Source: Planctomycetota bacterium (GTDB taxonomy: Bacteria; Planctomycetota; Planctomycetia; Pirellulales; Thermoguttaceae). Taken from it: a stretch of DNA of 11,173 nucleotides. The stretch's first letter is position 1; each line of letters opens with the position of its first letter. Where the stretch lies: the NCBI GenBank assembly GCA_013202535.1, contig JABMRP010000370.1:1-11173 (forward strand), written 5' to 3'. Made by a program: the position numbers and the translations under genes. The notes beneath the pieces were generated by a model, which had not been told where the DNA came from, did not search any database, and worked only from the letters and a program-made list of their open reading frames with translations. Below, one piece after another: positions 1 through 7,700 of this stretch.

Positions 1-480
1 ATCGCGGACCACGGCGATCTGGCGGATCTCTTTGCCCGCGGTCAGATCGACGACCGAGACCGTATGGTTGCCGCGGTTGGCGCAATAGAGCCGCTTTGTG
101 TTTTCAGCCACGGCCAGCGCAACCGGCCAGGTGCCGACGGCGATCTGCCCGATGACGGTCCCTTGGGCCGTGTCGACCAGCGCGATCGAGTTTACCTTCC
201 GCTGGGCAACGTAGAGCGTCTTGCCGTCGGCCGAGAGGGCCAGTCCGTGGGGCTCGCCCGGGATCGCCACCTCACGAACCTTCTTGCCGCCCGCCGCATC
301 GAGCACGGCAACGCAGCCGGCCGTCTTGTCGGAAACGTAGAGGGTCTTGCCATCGCCAGAGACCGCCAGCGCCAGCGGCGAGCGGTAGTCCGCCGCCCGC
401 GCCGCCCCCTTCCCGTCGTCGGCGACCAGGGTCAGGCAGACAACGATCGTGAGCATCCCCGTCACTTTCAGAAGCATCAT
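1..480 (-). CDS. Exported YVTN-type beta-propeller protein, N-terminal part (C-terminus beyond left edge)
   Basis: The minus-strand frame read from 480 is open to the window edge, giving 160 residues with no stop. It starts MMLLKVTG, followed by a hydrophobic stretch (about residues 9-20) and an ARAAD-type signal peptidase site near residues 28-31, so the product is probably exported. Three beta-propeller blades follow with an exact 42-residue period: the DGKTLYV / DGKTLYV / NTKRLYC strands place their Leu-Tyr pair at 47-48, 89-90 and 131-132, each followed by a (V/I)A(V/L)(L/V)D strand. This is the YVTN/40-residue repeat style. A GGAG Shine-Dalgarno (491-488) lies 7 bases before the chosen ATG and supports this start; the second codon is also ATG. 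In planctomycetes such propellers often precede cytochrome c modules, but that part is not visible here. Its ligand or role is unknown. It lies 109 bp downstream of the AraC gene on the same strand. Confidence 0.85.
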   Translation of the reverse strand, partial: MMLLKVTGMLTIVVCLTLVADDGKGAARAADYRSPLALAVSGDGKTLYVSDKTAGCVAVLDAAGGKKVREVAIPGEPHGLALSADGKTLYVAQRKVNSIALVDTAQGTVIGQIAVGTWPVALAVAENTKRLYCANRGNHTVSVVDLTAGKEIRQIAVVRD

Positions 481-559
481 CCCGGGGCTCCGTTTCACCG
501 AGGATAGCCATTCAATCTCCAGCAGACGCCGAACCATCAGCCCGAACAGCGTAACGCCG

Positions 560-565
560 AGTATA
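560..565 (-). promoter_or_regulatory. Possible -10 box for the beta-propeller gene
   Basis: The minus strand reads TTATACT here, inside the 109-bp gap between the AraC stop and the beta-propeller start. TATACT matches the sigma-70 -10 consensus at five of six bases. The hexamer 17 bases upstream (TCGCTG) is a poor -35, so this is a weak call. If real, the propeller gene would have its own transcript rather than relying on the AraC gene upstream. Confidence 0.25.
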
Positions 566-589
566 ACACGGCCGAAGCGAGACAGCGAA

Positions 590-1426
590 CTACTCGGCAT
601 TGTCCGGCAATTCAAGCTGGCGGTAGCGCGGCCCAGCCTTGCGGTCCTCCGACGGTGTGACGCCGAGGTGTTTGTGATAATCGCGCGAGAACTCCTGGAC
701 CCGGCCGTAGCCGACCTGCAGTGCGATGTCGGTCATCGGAAGCTTGGAGAGCTGCACCAGGCCGCGGGCGTAGCTGAGCCGGAGTTGGCGGATCCGCTTG
801 ATCGGCGAGGTACCCACGGCCAGGTGACATGCCCGGATGATCGACCGTTGGCTGCGACCACAGAGGCGCTGAAGGAGCCGCAGATCGATCGGTTGCGACA
901 GATCGGCGCGCAGTTTCTCTTCGATGGTCCACCAGAGCAGCGTCGGCTCGTCGGCCCGGTGTGCGTGGGCCTGTTCGGGGAGGACTTCCAGCAGGACTTC
1001 GAGCAGCAGGGCGTGGAGTCGCAAGTGCCGGAGCGTCGGCGGGGCGGTCGCGTCGCGCCAGGTCTGTAGCAGTGACTCCATACGCTCAATCAGCAACGGG
1101 CCCACCGGCTTGACCCGCTCGCCCGGCGGCGGCGGTGCCAGCGCCGGGGCCGTGAAGTTGACCGTGTAGAAGGTCCACGGGGCATCGAGAATCCGCCCGT
1201 TGACGGTCTCGTTTTCGTAGTACCAGACGGATTCGCCGGGGCCGAAGACCTCCCTCACGCCGCTGGCGCGTAGCTCCACCCGCCCGTCGGTCACCACATG
1301 GAGCAAATGACCCGGCAGGGAAACGGACTGAAAGGCCCCCCTTTCGGGCCGGGTGAGCCAATCGACCAGTCTCACGCCGGTAATCACGGCTCCGTCCAGC
1401 GGCGGCACGGTCTGCTCATGGGCCAT
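590..1426 (-). CDS. AraC-family transcriptional regulator
   Basis: A 278-residue protein of normal AraC/XylS length. The C-terminus carries both helix-turn-helix units. The first spans about residues 181-224 (DLRLLQRLCGRSQRSI). The second spans about 231-263 and includes DIALQVGYGRVQEFSRDYHK and LGVTPSEDRK, which closely follows the family signature DIA..VGF.....FSR.F....G.TPS.YR. The N-terminal half has a small beta-rich, cupin-like segment (about 38-79, LLHVVTDGRVEL and FGPGESVWYY), the usual effector-sensing region. The ATG at 1426 has no clear Shine-Dalgarno; instead the sequence just upstream is a GCAATTATTGC palindrome. It is transcribed divergently from the surface/enzyme cluster starting at 1635, so it is the likely local regulator, probably responding to a carbohydrate (inference). 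The effector cannot be read from sequence. The Phe usually seen in the VGF motif is Tyr here, a tolerated change. Confidence 0.9.
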   Translation of the reverse strand: MAHEQTVPPLDGAVITGVRLVDWLTRPERGAFQSVSLPGHLLHVVTDGRVELRASGVREVFGPGESVWYYENETVNGRILDAPWTFYTVNFTAPALAPPPPGERVKPVGPLLIERMESLLQTWRDATAPPTLRHLRLHALLLEVLLEVLPEQAHAHRADEPTLLWWTIEEKLRADLSQPIDLRLLQRLCGRSQRSIIRACHLAVGTSPIKRIRQLRLSYARGLVQLSKLPMTDIALQVGYGRVQEFSRDYHKHLGVTPSEDRKAGPRYRQLELPDNAE

Positions 1427-1429
1427 GGC

Positions 1430-1473
1430 AATTATTGCGAAGTTAGCAGGACGGAAAGCGACAGTTATTGCGA
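1430..1473. promoter_or_regulatory. Direct-repeat candidate operator for the AraC-family regulator
   Basis: The sequence A-n-TTATTGCGA occurs at 1430-1440 and again at 1463-1473. The two copies match at 10 of 11 bases and start 33 bp apart, about three helical turns, so they face the same side of the DNA. Same-orientation half-sites are typical of AraC-family binding. The first copy overlaps an 11-base palindrome, GCAAT-T-ATTGC (1428-1438), which sits against the regulator's start codon and could mediate autorepression. GCGAC also recurs at 1458, 1470 and 1491. Binding is inferred from layout only. Confidence 0.4.
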
Positions 1474-1516
1474 CATTTATGAATGAAAACGCGACGCACT
1501 GTTAATCAAACCTTAG

Positions 1517-1522
1517 TATGAT
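1517..1522 (+). promoter_or_regulatory. Possible -10 box for the surface-protein/enzyme cluster
   Basis: TATGAT differs from TATAAT at one position and lies 113 bases before the start codon at 1635, in the AT-richest part of the divergent region. No good -35 is visible 16-18 bases upstream (around 1494-1500), which fits an activator-dependent promoter. The candidate AraC repeats end about 44 bases upstream of this box. The call rests on one hexamer and its position. Confidence 0.35.
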
Positions 1523-1622
1523 AGCGATTGTTGAGCCATCAAAATCTCTACAATGGTGGAGGTTCATCGTTTCGATTTTAGCGACATGCGGCTGGGTACA
1601 CAACATCGCGGCACACGAGGCG

Positions 1623-1628
1623 AAGGAG
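1623..1628 (+). promoter_or_regulatory. Shine-Dalgarno that fixes the start of the PEP-CTERM gene
   Basis: AAGGAG lies 6 bases before the ATG at 1635. The same frame stays open upstream to an ATG at 1518, but that codon sits inside the -10-like box and lacks a ribosome site, and starting there would bury the signal peptide 39 residues inside the protein. The 1635 start is therefore preferred. Confidence 0.8.
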
Positions 1629-1634
1629 ACTACC

Positions 1635-3722
1635 ATGAGGTCAGCATTCTTGTTCATCGCGGTCGTGATCGGGATCAGCGCCACCGTTGGCATGGCATCG
1701 GCCGGCATCGTCGGCGTCGATGCGTCGGGCGGCGCCTACACGGGGCCGGGGGTGCTCGACACAACCTCGCGGACCTGGGAGTTGAAGCCGTCAACCGGAA
1801 ACACCTTCCAGCTCGACGGCCAAACGATCACCATGACTTACGGCACCAATTGGGCGGGAGGCATTGATGCGCCGATCGACCTGTTCGACGACTACAAACA
1901 CAACAACGGCGGCAGTGCGTTTGGCGTGGTGCTAACCGGCCTGGACATGAGCAAGACGTACGATCTGGTCGTCTACGGGGCGCAGAATTTCCTCGGCGGC
2001 CGCGGCGGAAGTTTCGATCCGGCGGAACCCAATCTGCCGGCCAAGACCACGACCGGCGACCAGACGTCGACTTTCGCCGAGGGCGTCAACTACGTTCGCT
2101 TCGACAACGTGGCACCAGACAACTCGGTGGGCGACCAGCGCATCCGTTTCCTCGTCGGCAACGGCCCCGAGGGCATCGGTATCTTCAACGGATTCGAGAT
2201 CGGCGAAGCCGGTCCGCCCCCCTCTCCAACGAAACTCCAGTACGGGTTCGACTACACCTCGGGTACGGTGGACGGCAACGGAGGCAGCGTAATCAACGAC
2301 GCCAATCCGGGTACGCACGACAGCGTCACGATTCAAGCTCCTGGCGGCACGTATTCGGCCGACATTCCTACCGGAAACGTCCAGAACACCACGGGGATCG
2401 GCTCGTTGGACGTGACCGGCACCGCGATTTCCACCGCCAATTCGCTTAACCAGGGCAGCGGGCAGGGCATTACGACGGCTGCGGACGTCTTCAATGCGGG
2501 CGGTCTTACGATGGAGGCTTGGGTCAAGGACATAGCGGCTACCACGGGAAACCCGGGGCTTGCCTTGAACATGGGCGGGATGTACGTCCTTGGCGTGGCC
2601 GCGAACGGTCAGGTTGGCTTCTTTCGCGGGGACAACTCGAACGACCAGGCTTGGACGACGGCCAAAGACACGTCGTCCTGGACACATTTGGCGGTGGTCA
2701 TGGAAACGACGGACCCGGGCGCCATGAACTACGACACCATCACCGCTTACGTCGATGGTCAGCCGATCCATTCGGCGGGCCATACGTTTCCCTGGTTTCT
2801 GGATCGCGCGACGTCGGTGGGTAATCACCAATACAACACCGGCTGGGGACCCATGGACGGCCTGGTCTACGAGCCGCGAGTCAGCCTGGGGGCCCTGTCG
2901 CCCGAGGACTTCACGATCGCGGGCATCGTGCCTTCGCCCACGATACTCCAGTACGGGTTCGACTACACCTCGGGCACGGTGGACGGCAACGAAGGCAGCG
3001 TGATCAATGACGCCATGCCGGGGATACACAACAGCGTCACGATTCAAGCTCCCGGCGGAACCTATTCGGCCGATATCCCCACCGCAAACGTTCAGAACGC
3101 CACGGGGATCGGCTCGTTGGACGTGACGGGCGCCTCGATTTCCACCGCCAATTCGCTGGGCGTGGGCAGCGGGCAGGGCATTACGACGGCTACGGATGTC
3201 TACAATGCGGGCGGTCTTACGATGGAGGTTTGGGTCAAGGACCTCTCGGCTGCGTCGTCGCAATTCCCGGGGGTTGGGCTGAGCATGGGGGCGATGTACG
3301 TCCTGGGTGTAGCCCCGAACGGTCAGATTGGCTTCTTTCCCGGCGACGATCTGGCGGACCTAAGCTGGACGACGGACCAAGACACGTCGTCCTGGACCCA
3401 TTTAGCGGTGGTCATGGAAACGACGGACCCCAGCGCACTGAGCTATGACACCATCACCGCTTACGTCGATGGTGAACCGATCCACTCGGCGGGCCATACG
3501 TTTCCCTGGTTCCTGGATCGCGCTGTCTCGGTGGGTAATCACCAATACAACCTCGGCTGGGACCCCACGAATGGCCTAGTCTACGAGCCGCGAGTCACCC
3601 TGGGGGCCCTTTCGCCCGAGGACTTCACTTATGCGGCCAGCGTTCCCGAACCGTCGACGATCGCGCTGTTTGTGTTGGGCGGGCTCGGGCTGCTGTCGTT
3701 GAGTCGCCGCCGACGGAAATGA
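1635..3722 (+). CDS. LamG-like PEP-CTERM surface protein with duplicated domain
   Basis: A 695-residue secreted protein. A signal peptide (MRSAFLFIAVVIGIS, cleavage near ASA-GI at residue 23) leads into a beta-rich N-terminal domain (about 24-190; WELKPSTGN, YDLVVYG, YVRFDNV, FNGFEIGE) of no family I recognise. Two near-identical copies of a 237-238-residue domain follow (197-433 and 434-669). Each has GGLTMEAWVKD- or GGLTMEVWVKD-type strands, SSWTHLAVVMETTDP and ITAYVDG, the hallmarks of a LamG/concanavalin A-like jelly-roll fold that commonly binds glycans. The last 26 residues are a canonical PEP-CTERM sorting signal: VPEPST (670-675), a hydrophobic helix, then a basic SRRRRK tail. Such signals are processed by an exosortase, none of which is encoded in this window. 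The gene is the first plus-strand gene after the divergent region. Glycan binding is inferred; the ligand is unknown. Confidence 0.88.
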   Translation: MRSAFLFIAVVIGISATVGMASAGIVGVDASGGAYTGPGVLDTTSRTWELKPSTGNTFQLDGQTITMTYGTNWAGGIDAPIDLFDDYKHNNGGSAFGVVLTGLDMSKTYDLVVYGAQNFLGGRGGSFDPAEPNLPAKTTTGDQTSTFAEGVNYVRFDNVAPDNSVGDQRIRFLVGNGPEGIGIFNGFEIGEAGPPPSPTKLQYGFDYTSGTVDGNGGSVINDANPGTHDSVTIQAPGGTYSADIPTGNVQNTTGIGSLDVTGTAISTANSLNQGSGQGITTAADVFNAGGLTMEAWVKDIAATTGNPGLALNMGGMYVLGVAANGQVGFFRGDNSNDQAWTTAKDTSSWTHLAVVMETTDPGAMNYDTITAYVDGQPIHSAGHTFPWFLDRATSVGNHQYNTGWGPMDGLVYEPRVSLGALSPEDFTIAGIVPSPTILQYGFDYTSGTVDGNEGSVINDAMPGIHNSVTIQAPGGTYSADIPTANVQNATGIGSLDVTGASISTANSLGVGSGQGITTATDVYNAGGLTMEVWVKDLSAASSQFPGVGLSMGAMYVLGVAPNGQIGFFPGDDLADLSWTTDQDTSSWTHLAVVMETTDPSALSYDTITAYVDGEPIHSAGHTFPWFLDRAVSVGNHQYNLGWDPTNGLVYEPRVTLGALSPEDFTYAASVPEPSTIALFVLGGLGLLSLSRRRRK
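2223..2933 (+). repeat. Tandem duplication unit 1 within the PEP-CTERM gene
   Basis: A 711-bp (237-codon) unit encoding the first LamG-like domain, beginning SPTKLQYGFDYTSGTVDG and ending SPEDFTIAGIVP. It is directly followed by a second copy in the same frame. Long runs are identical at the DNA level between the copies, for example around CTCCAGTACGGGTTCGAC (2235 and 2946) and GGCCATACGTTTCCCTGGTT (2779 and 3493). Confidence 0.9.
2934..3647 (+). repeat. Tandem duplication unit 2 within the PEP-CTERM gene
   Basis: A 714-bp (238-codon) second copy. The offset from unit 1 is 711 bp at its start and 714 bp at its end, so one codon was gained or lost; the protein alignment places it in the loop before the MYVLGVA strand (TTGNPG versus SSQFPG region). 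By eye about four of five residues are identical. The unit ends exactly at the VP of VPEP, while unit 1 ends at VP of IVPSP, so the junction lies at the edge of the sorting signal. Confidence 0.9.
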
Positions 3723-3762
3723 CCGGTCCGGCTGACGAAGAGTATTCCCAAAGGAGTGGGCC

Positions 3763-4725
3763 ATGCCGCGAAAGCGACGGCGAGCATTCACGCTGGTCGA
3801 ACTCTTGGTGGTGATTGCCATCATCGGCATTCTCATCGGGCTGTTGCTGCCCGCGGTGCAGTCGGTCCGCGCGGCGGCGCGGCGGATGCAGTGTGCGAAC
3901 AATCTCAAGCAGATCGCCCTGGCGATGCACGCCTATCACGAGGCCAACACGATGTTGCCGCCGGGGACCATCAGTTGGGGAACCTCGGTCACCTGGGCAG
4001 CGCGGATTCTACCGCACTTGGAACAGCAGGCGGCCTACGATCAGGTCAGCTATAGCGAACTCTATTACACCGGTTCCAACAGCCAGTTCATGATGAACCG
4101 CTTCGCCACCTACACATGCCCCAGCGACTCGCCGCAAAGCCGCTCCAATGGCTGGACGAAACACAACTACGTGGTCAACGCCGGCAATACGGGTTTCGTC
4201 GCGCCGCAGTTTTACGGCGCGGTGGAGAATTACAACGGCGTCAAGTACGGCGGCGCTCCCTTCACCCGGAGCGGTTCCTATCCCAATCACGGCTGGCCGG
4301 ATATCGATCCGCAATGGATCGACTTCGACGCCATTCGCGACGGCTTGAGCAATACGCTGATGCTTTCCGAGGCGGTCCAAGGGCAAACGCCCACGTCGGG
4401 AGGCAGTATCGACCTGCGGGGATTCATTTGGTGGGGCAACGCGGCGACCTTCGAGACCTACCTGCCGCCCAACGCCGAGCAGCCCGACGTATATCAAGAA
4501 CTGGTCTGGTGCGACTCTCAACGAACCATCCCCACCAACCCACCCTGCACGGGCCCCCACACCGAGCAGCAGCCGATGACCAACGCGGCCCGAAGCCGGC
4601 ATTCCGGCGGCGTGCAGTGCGCCGTATGCGACGGCTCGGTGAGTTTTATCACCGACAATATCGCCCTGGACATCTGGCGCGCGCTGAGCACCTCGCGGGG
4701 CGGTGAAACGGCGAGCATGCCGTAG
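3763..4725 (+). CDS. DUF1559 family type IV pilin-like (PulG/GspG-type) protein
   Basis: A 320-residue protein, normal for this planctomycete-expanded family. A basic leader (MPRKRRRA) precedes FTLVELLVVIAIIGI, the prepilin methylation/cleavage motif; cleavage is expected between Ala8 and Phe9, and Glu13 is the conserved Glu5 of the mature pilin. The hydrophobic helix runs to about residue 30, followed by the family's AARRMQCANNLKQIALAMHAYH segment (LPP near 66-68). The C-terminus holds the typical H-x9-DG box: His280 to Asp290-Gly291, followed by SVSFITD and IWRALSTSRGGE. The box interior is QCAVCDG, with Cys where alanine is commoner. An AAGGAG ribosome site (3751-3756) is 6 bases before the ATG. 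It begins 40 bp after the PEP-CTERM gene. The role of this family is unknown; an inner-membrane-anchored pseudopilin-like surface or secretion component is the usual guess. Confidence 0.92.
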   Translation: MPRKRRRAFTLVELLVVIAIIGILIGLLLPAVQSVRAAARRMQCANNLKQIALAMHAYHEANTMLPPGTISWGTSVTWAARILPHLEQQAAYDQVSYSELYYTGSNSQFMMNRFATYTCPSDSPQSRSNGWTKHNYVVNAGNTGFVAPQFYGAVENYNGVKYGGAPFTRSGSYPNHGWPDIDPQWIDFDAIRDGLSNTLMLSEAVQGQTPTSGGSIDLRGFIWWGNAATFETYLPPNAEQPDVYQELVWCDSQRTIPTNPPCTGPHTEQQPMTNAARSRHSGGVQCAVCDGSVSFITDNIALDIWRALSTSRGGETASMP

Positions 4726-4782
4726 CAGGGCCGTCAACCGCTTCGAGAGCCATCCCACGTTGATCGCCAACCCCGTGAAACC

Positions 4783-7700
4783 ATGAGCATGACCATACAA
4801 CTGACCCTTTTTCGCTCGCTGCTGTTACTCGCGGTCCTCTCCGCCGGAGTGCTTTGCGCCGGGGAACCCATGTTCGATCCGGCGATTGATCGCGACGGGG
4901 AAGAATGGTGCTATGCGGCCCAGTCGACCACCGTGATCGGCATGCCGTTTGTCCCCGAGCCGGTACAGATTACGTACGACGGGGCCATCTATACGCGACA
5001 TGCGGAACTGGCGTTCTTTCATGGCAAGACACTGCGGCCGGTCATGGCCCGAAATAAGACGTTTCTCGACGGTTGGATCCCGATGGTCCAGTACGGCTGG
5101 AAAGAGGACGGCGTCGAGTATCAGCTTGAGATCTTCAGCGCGGAACTGCCCGAGTTGGGCACCGCGAATCTGGTGCAATTCGCCCGACTGAGCATGACCA
5201 ATCCGGGCGAGTCATCGGTCGAAGGCGTCGTGGCGGCTGGCATCAGAGGTTCGGCCGGACATTTTCGCCTCGGTGGCGTTCGTCAATCGGTGTCTCCGGG
5301 TACGCGCTTCGCCATGCGCAACGACCGTGTGACCCGCAACGGACAACTGATCTACACGTTTTCACCGGGTGCCGAAACTTATGCCGTGCCGGACGTTCTT
5401 TGCAAGGGCGAGTACCGTGCGGTGGATCATCACGTTACCGATCGCACCGCCACCGGACTGGCCGTGTACCGGCGGTCGCTCGGGCCGGGCGAGACGTTCG
5501 ACGCCGTGTTCAAGATGCCGCGAGTACCGCTGCAAGACCCGGAGCATGTCGCCGCGGTGGCGGCCGCCGATTACCGGAGCACCCGAGATGTTACCGTCCG
5601 GTATTGGAGCGACCTGTTTGGCGATTTCCAATTCGAGATCCCCGAACGCCGGGTCAACGATTCCTATCGAGCATCGCTGGTCCACTTGATCCTGGCGACT
5701 CGCACCCAGGGCGGCGGCAAGCGCCAAGGCAGCGGGCTTCCGTACGATGCGTTGTTTCTCAACGACTATATTGACATGCTCCTGGCCTACGATACGGCCG
5801 GCCTGTACACGATGAGCGAGCCGAACGTCGATTGGCTGATCGGCAAACAGCACCCGTCGGGTATGTTCATCGACGTCCACAACCGGGGTAACAATACGAT
5901 CGTCACCTCGCACGGCCAGGGGCTCTTCGCACTGGCCTATCATCTGGTCATGACCGGCGACCTGAAGTATGGCCGCAAGGTCTATCCGGCGATCCGCAAG
6001 GGCGCCCAGTTTATCGTCGACGATCATAAGAACAACAACGAGCATGGCCTGATTCGCTCGTCCATCCCCTACGACGCGCCGATGCTGACCGGCTACCACA
6101 CGTGCCACAACCTGTTTGCCCTGTTGGCACTTCGCACCTCGATCCGGGCGGCCCGATTGCTTGGCGAAACCGAAGACGCCCGGGCATGGTCCGAAGCCGA
6201 GGCCACCTACCGCCAGGCGATCATCCGGGCGGTCGACCATACATATCGCAAGGAGGGCTACATCCGCTCGGGGCTTTATGATTGGACGGCGGGAAAAGTG
6301 CAAGGCCACGGCCCGCCGAACAAGTTTCCCAATCAAGACTGGGAAAACAATCTGCTGGTCTACCCGACCGAACTGCTTGGGCCCGATGACCCGCGAGTGG
6401 CGAAAACTCTGGCGACCATTCGGGCGCGTAAGTATCGCGAAGGTTGCATGAGCTACCGCAACGGCATGCACGTTCATCAGTATGTGACGCTGAACCAGGC
6501 GAATCAGTATCGGGCGATCGGCGACCAGAAACATGCCCTGTTGGATCTTTACCATGTGCTGCTGCACAACGGCTCGACGCACGAGGGGTTCGAGAATCTG
6601 GTCGTGCCGTGGTCCAATCGCACGCCATGGGCGAGTTGCCCACCGCCCCACGCTTGGGCCGCGGCCAAGACGGCCCTGTTTATTCGCAACATGATGGTCT
6701 GTGAATACGGCGGCCAGACCGGGCTCGAAGAGAAGGATCGGGACCTTTACCTCTACTCGCTGATTTCACCGGCCTGGATACAGCCCGGTAAGAAGGTGGC
6801 AATGCGCAACGCGCCGACAGAAATGGGTCCGATCTCCAGTTCGCTCACGTTTATCGAGAGCGGCGCGGAGTTGACGTTCGAGGCCGATTTCCATCGGGCG
6901 CCCCGGTATCTTGTTTTTCGCATCCCGTATTCGGTCGAGCTCGACGCGTTTCACAGCGACGCAACCCGAGCGTTTGAGAAAGACGGCCTGCTCTTCTTCA
7001 CACCGGATGTGAACCGCGCGTCGATCGAGTGGCACGCGAAACCCGGCGCCCATGACGGCAACTATCAGGACATCCTGAAAAGCTACCGCAGTGAGTTCGA
7101 CCTGATCGTCGCCGACGGTAACTACGATCCGGCCCGAGCCGGCAAGCCGTTTCTGCTGGCCGACGAGAAGGACCATCCGGCCGAGCCGTTGAGTTTCGAT
7201 CTGGTGCGACGTGCGTTTCTCAAGGAATACGGTCGGCGATTCGAGCAGTATGTCGAGAAGGGCGGGACACCGTATCCGGTCGAACCACCGCGGCTACAGA
7301 CCGCGGCCGAGCGACAAGCCGCGTTCGTCAAGCGTTTCGGCGACATTCGCCCGGGGCCCGTGGGTTCCCCGGGAGTCGCCGATGGCCGCCCGGTGATCGC
7401 TTCGGCGTCGCTCTCGGGCCATCCACCGACCCTGGCCGTCGACGGCAACGCTTGGGATCTGCAATCGAGCTGGCAAACCGACCCCTACCCGGCTTGGCTA
7501 ACCATCGACCTGGAAGAGGTACGCACGCTGGACGCCGTGCATGTCTGGCCGTACTGGGGCATGAAGCGATACTACCGGTACACGGTCGAGGTATCGGCGG
7601 ACGGCAAGAACTGGAAACAGGTCGGCGACATGAGCAAGAACGCCACGCCGTCAACACCCAAGGGCGACCGATTCAAGTTCGACCCGATCGAAGCACGTTA

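Noticed and set aside
64..1069. Plus-strand open frames at 64-507 and 449-1069
   Set aside because: They oppose the beta-propeller and AraC genes, whose minus-strand products have clear family signatures; no ribosome site or motif supports the plus frames.
1518..1634. Upstream start for the PEP-CTERM gene at 1518
   Set aside because: The codon overlaps the TATGAT box, has no Shine-Dalgarno and would place the signal peptide internally. The ATG at 1635 has AAGGAG at proper spacing.
1932..3263. A 443-codon minus-strand open frame with apparent internal repeats
   Set aside because: Its repeats simply mirror the tandem duplication on the plus strand, and its composition is rich in Arg, Val and His, as expected of an antisense shadow.
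3723..3762. Possible terminator around the CCGGTCCGG sequence after the PEP-CTERM stop
   Set aside because: The symmetric element is only a few bases long, has no U-run, and sits in a 40-bp gap between co-directional genes.
3763..4725. Type II secretion major pseudopilin (GspG) as the specific identity
   Set aside because: The N-terminal helix is shared, but the H-x9-DG tail and length are those of DUF1559, and no other secretion-system genes are present.
5362..6651. A 429-codon minus-strand open frame
   Set aside because: It is antisense to the conserved core of paralog A, with low-complexity-like composition and no domain signature; treated as a shadow frame.
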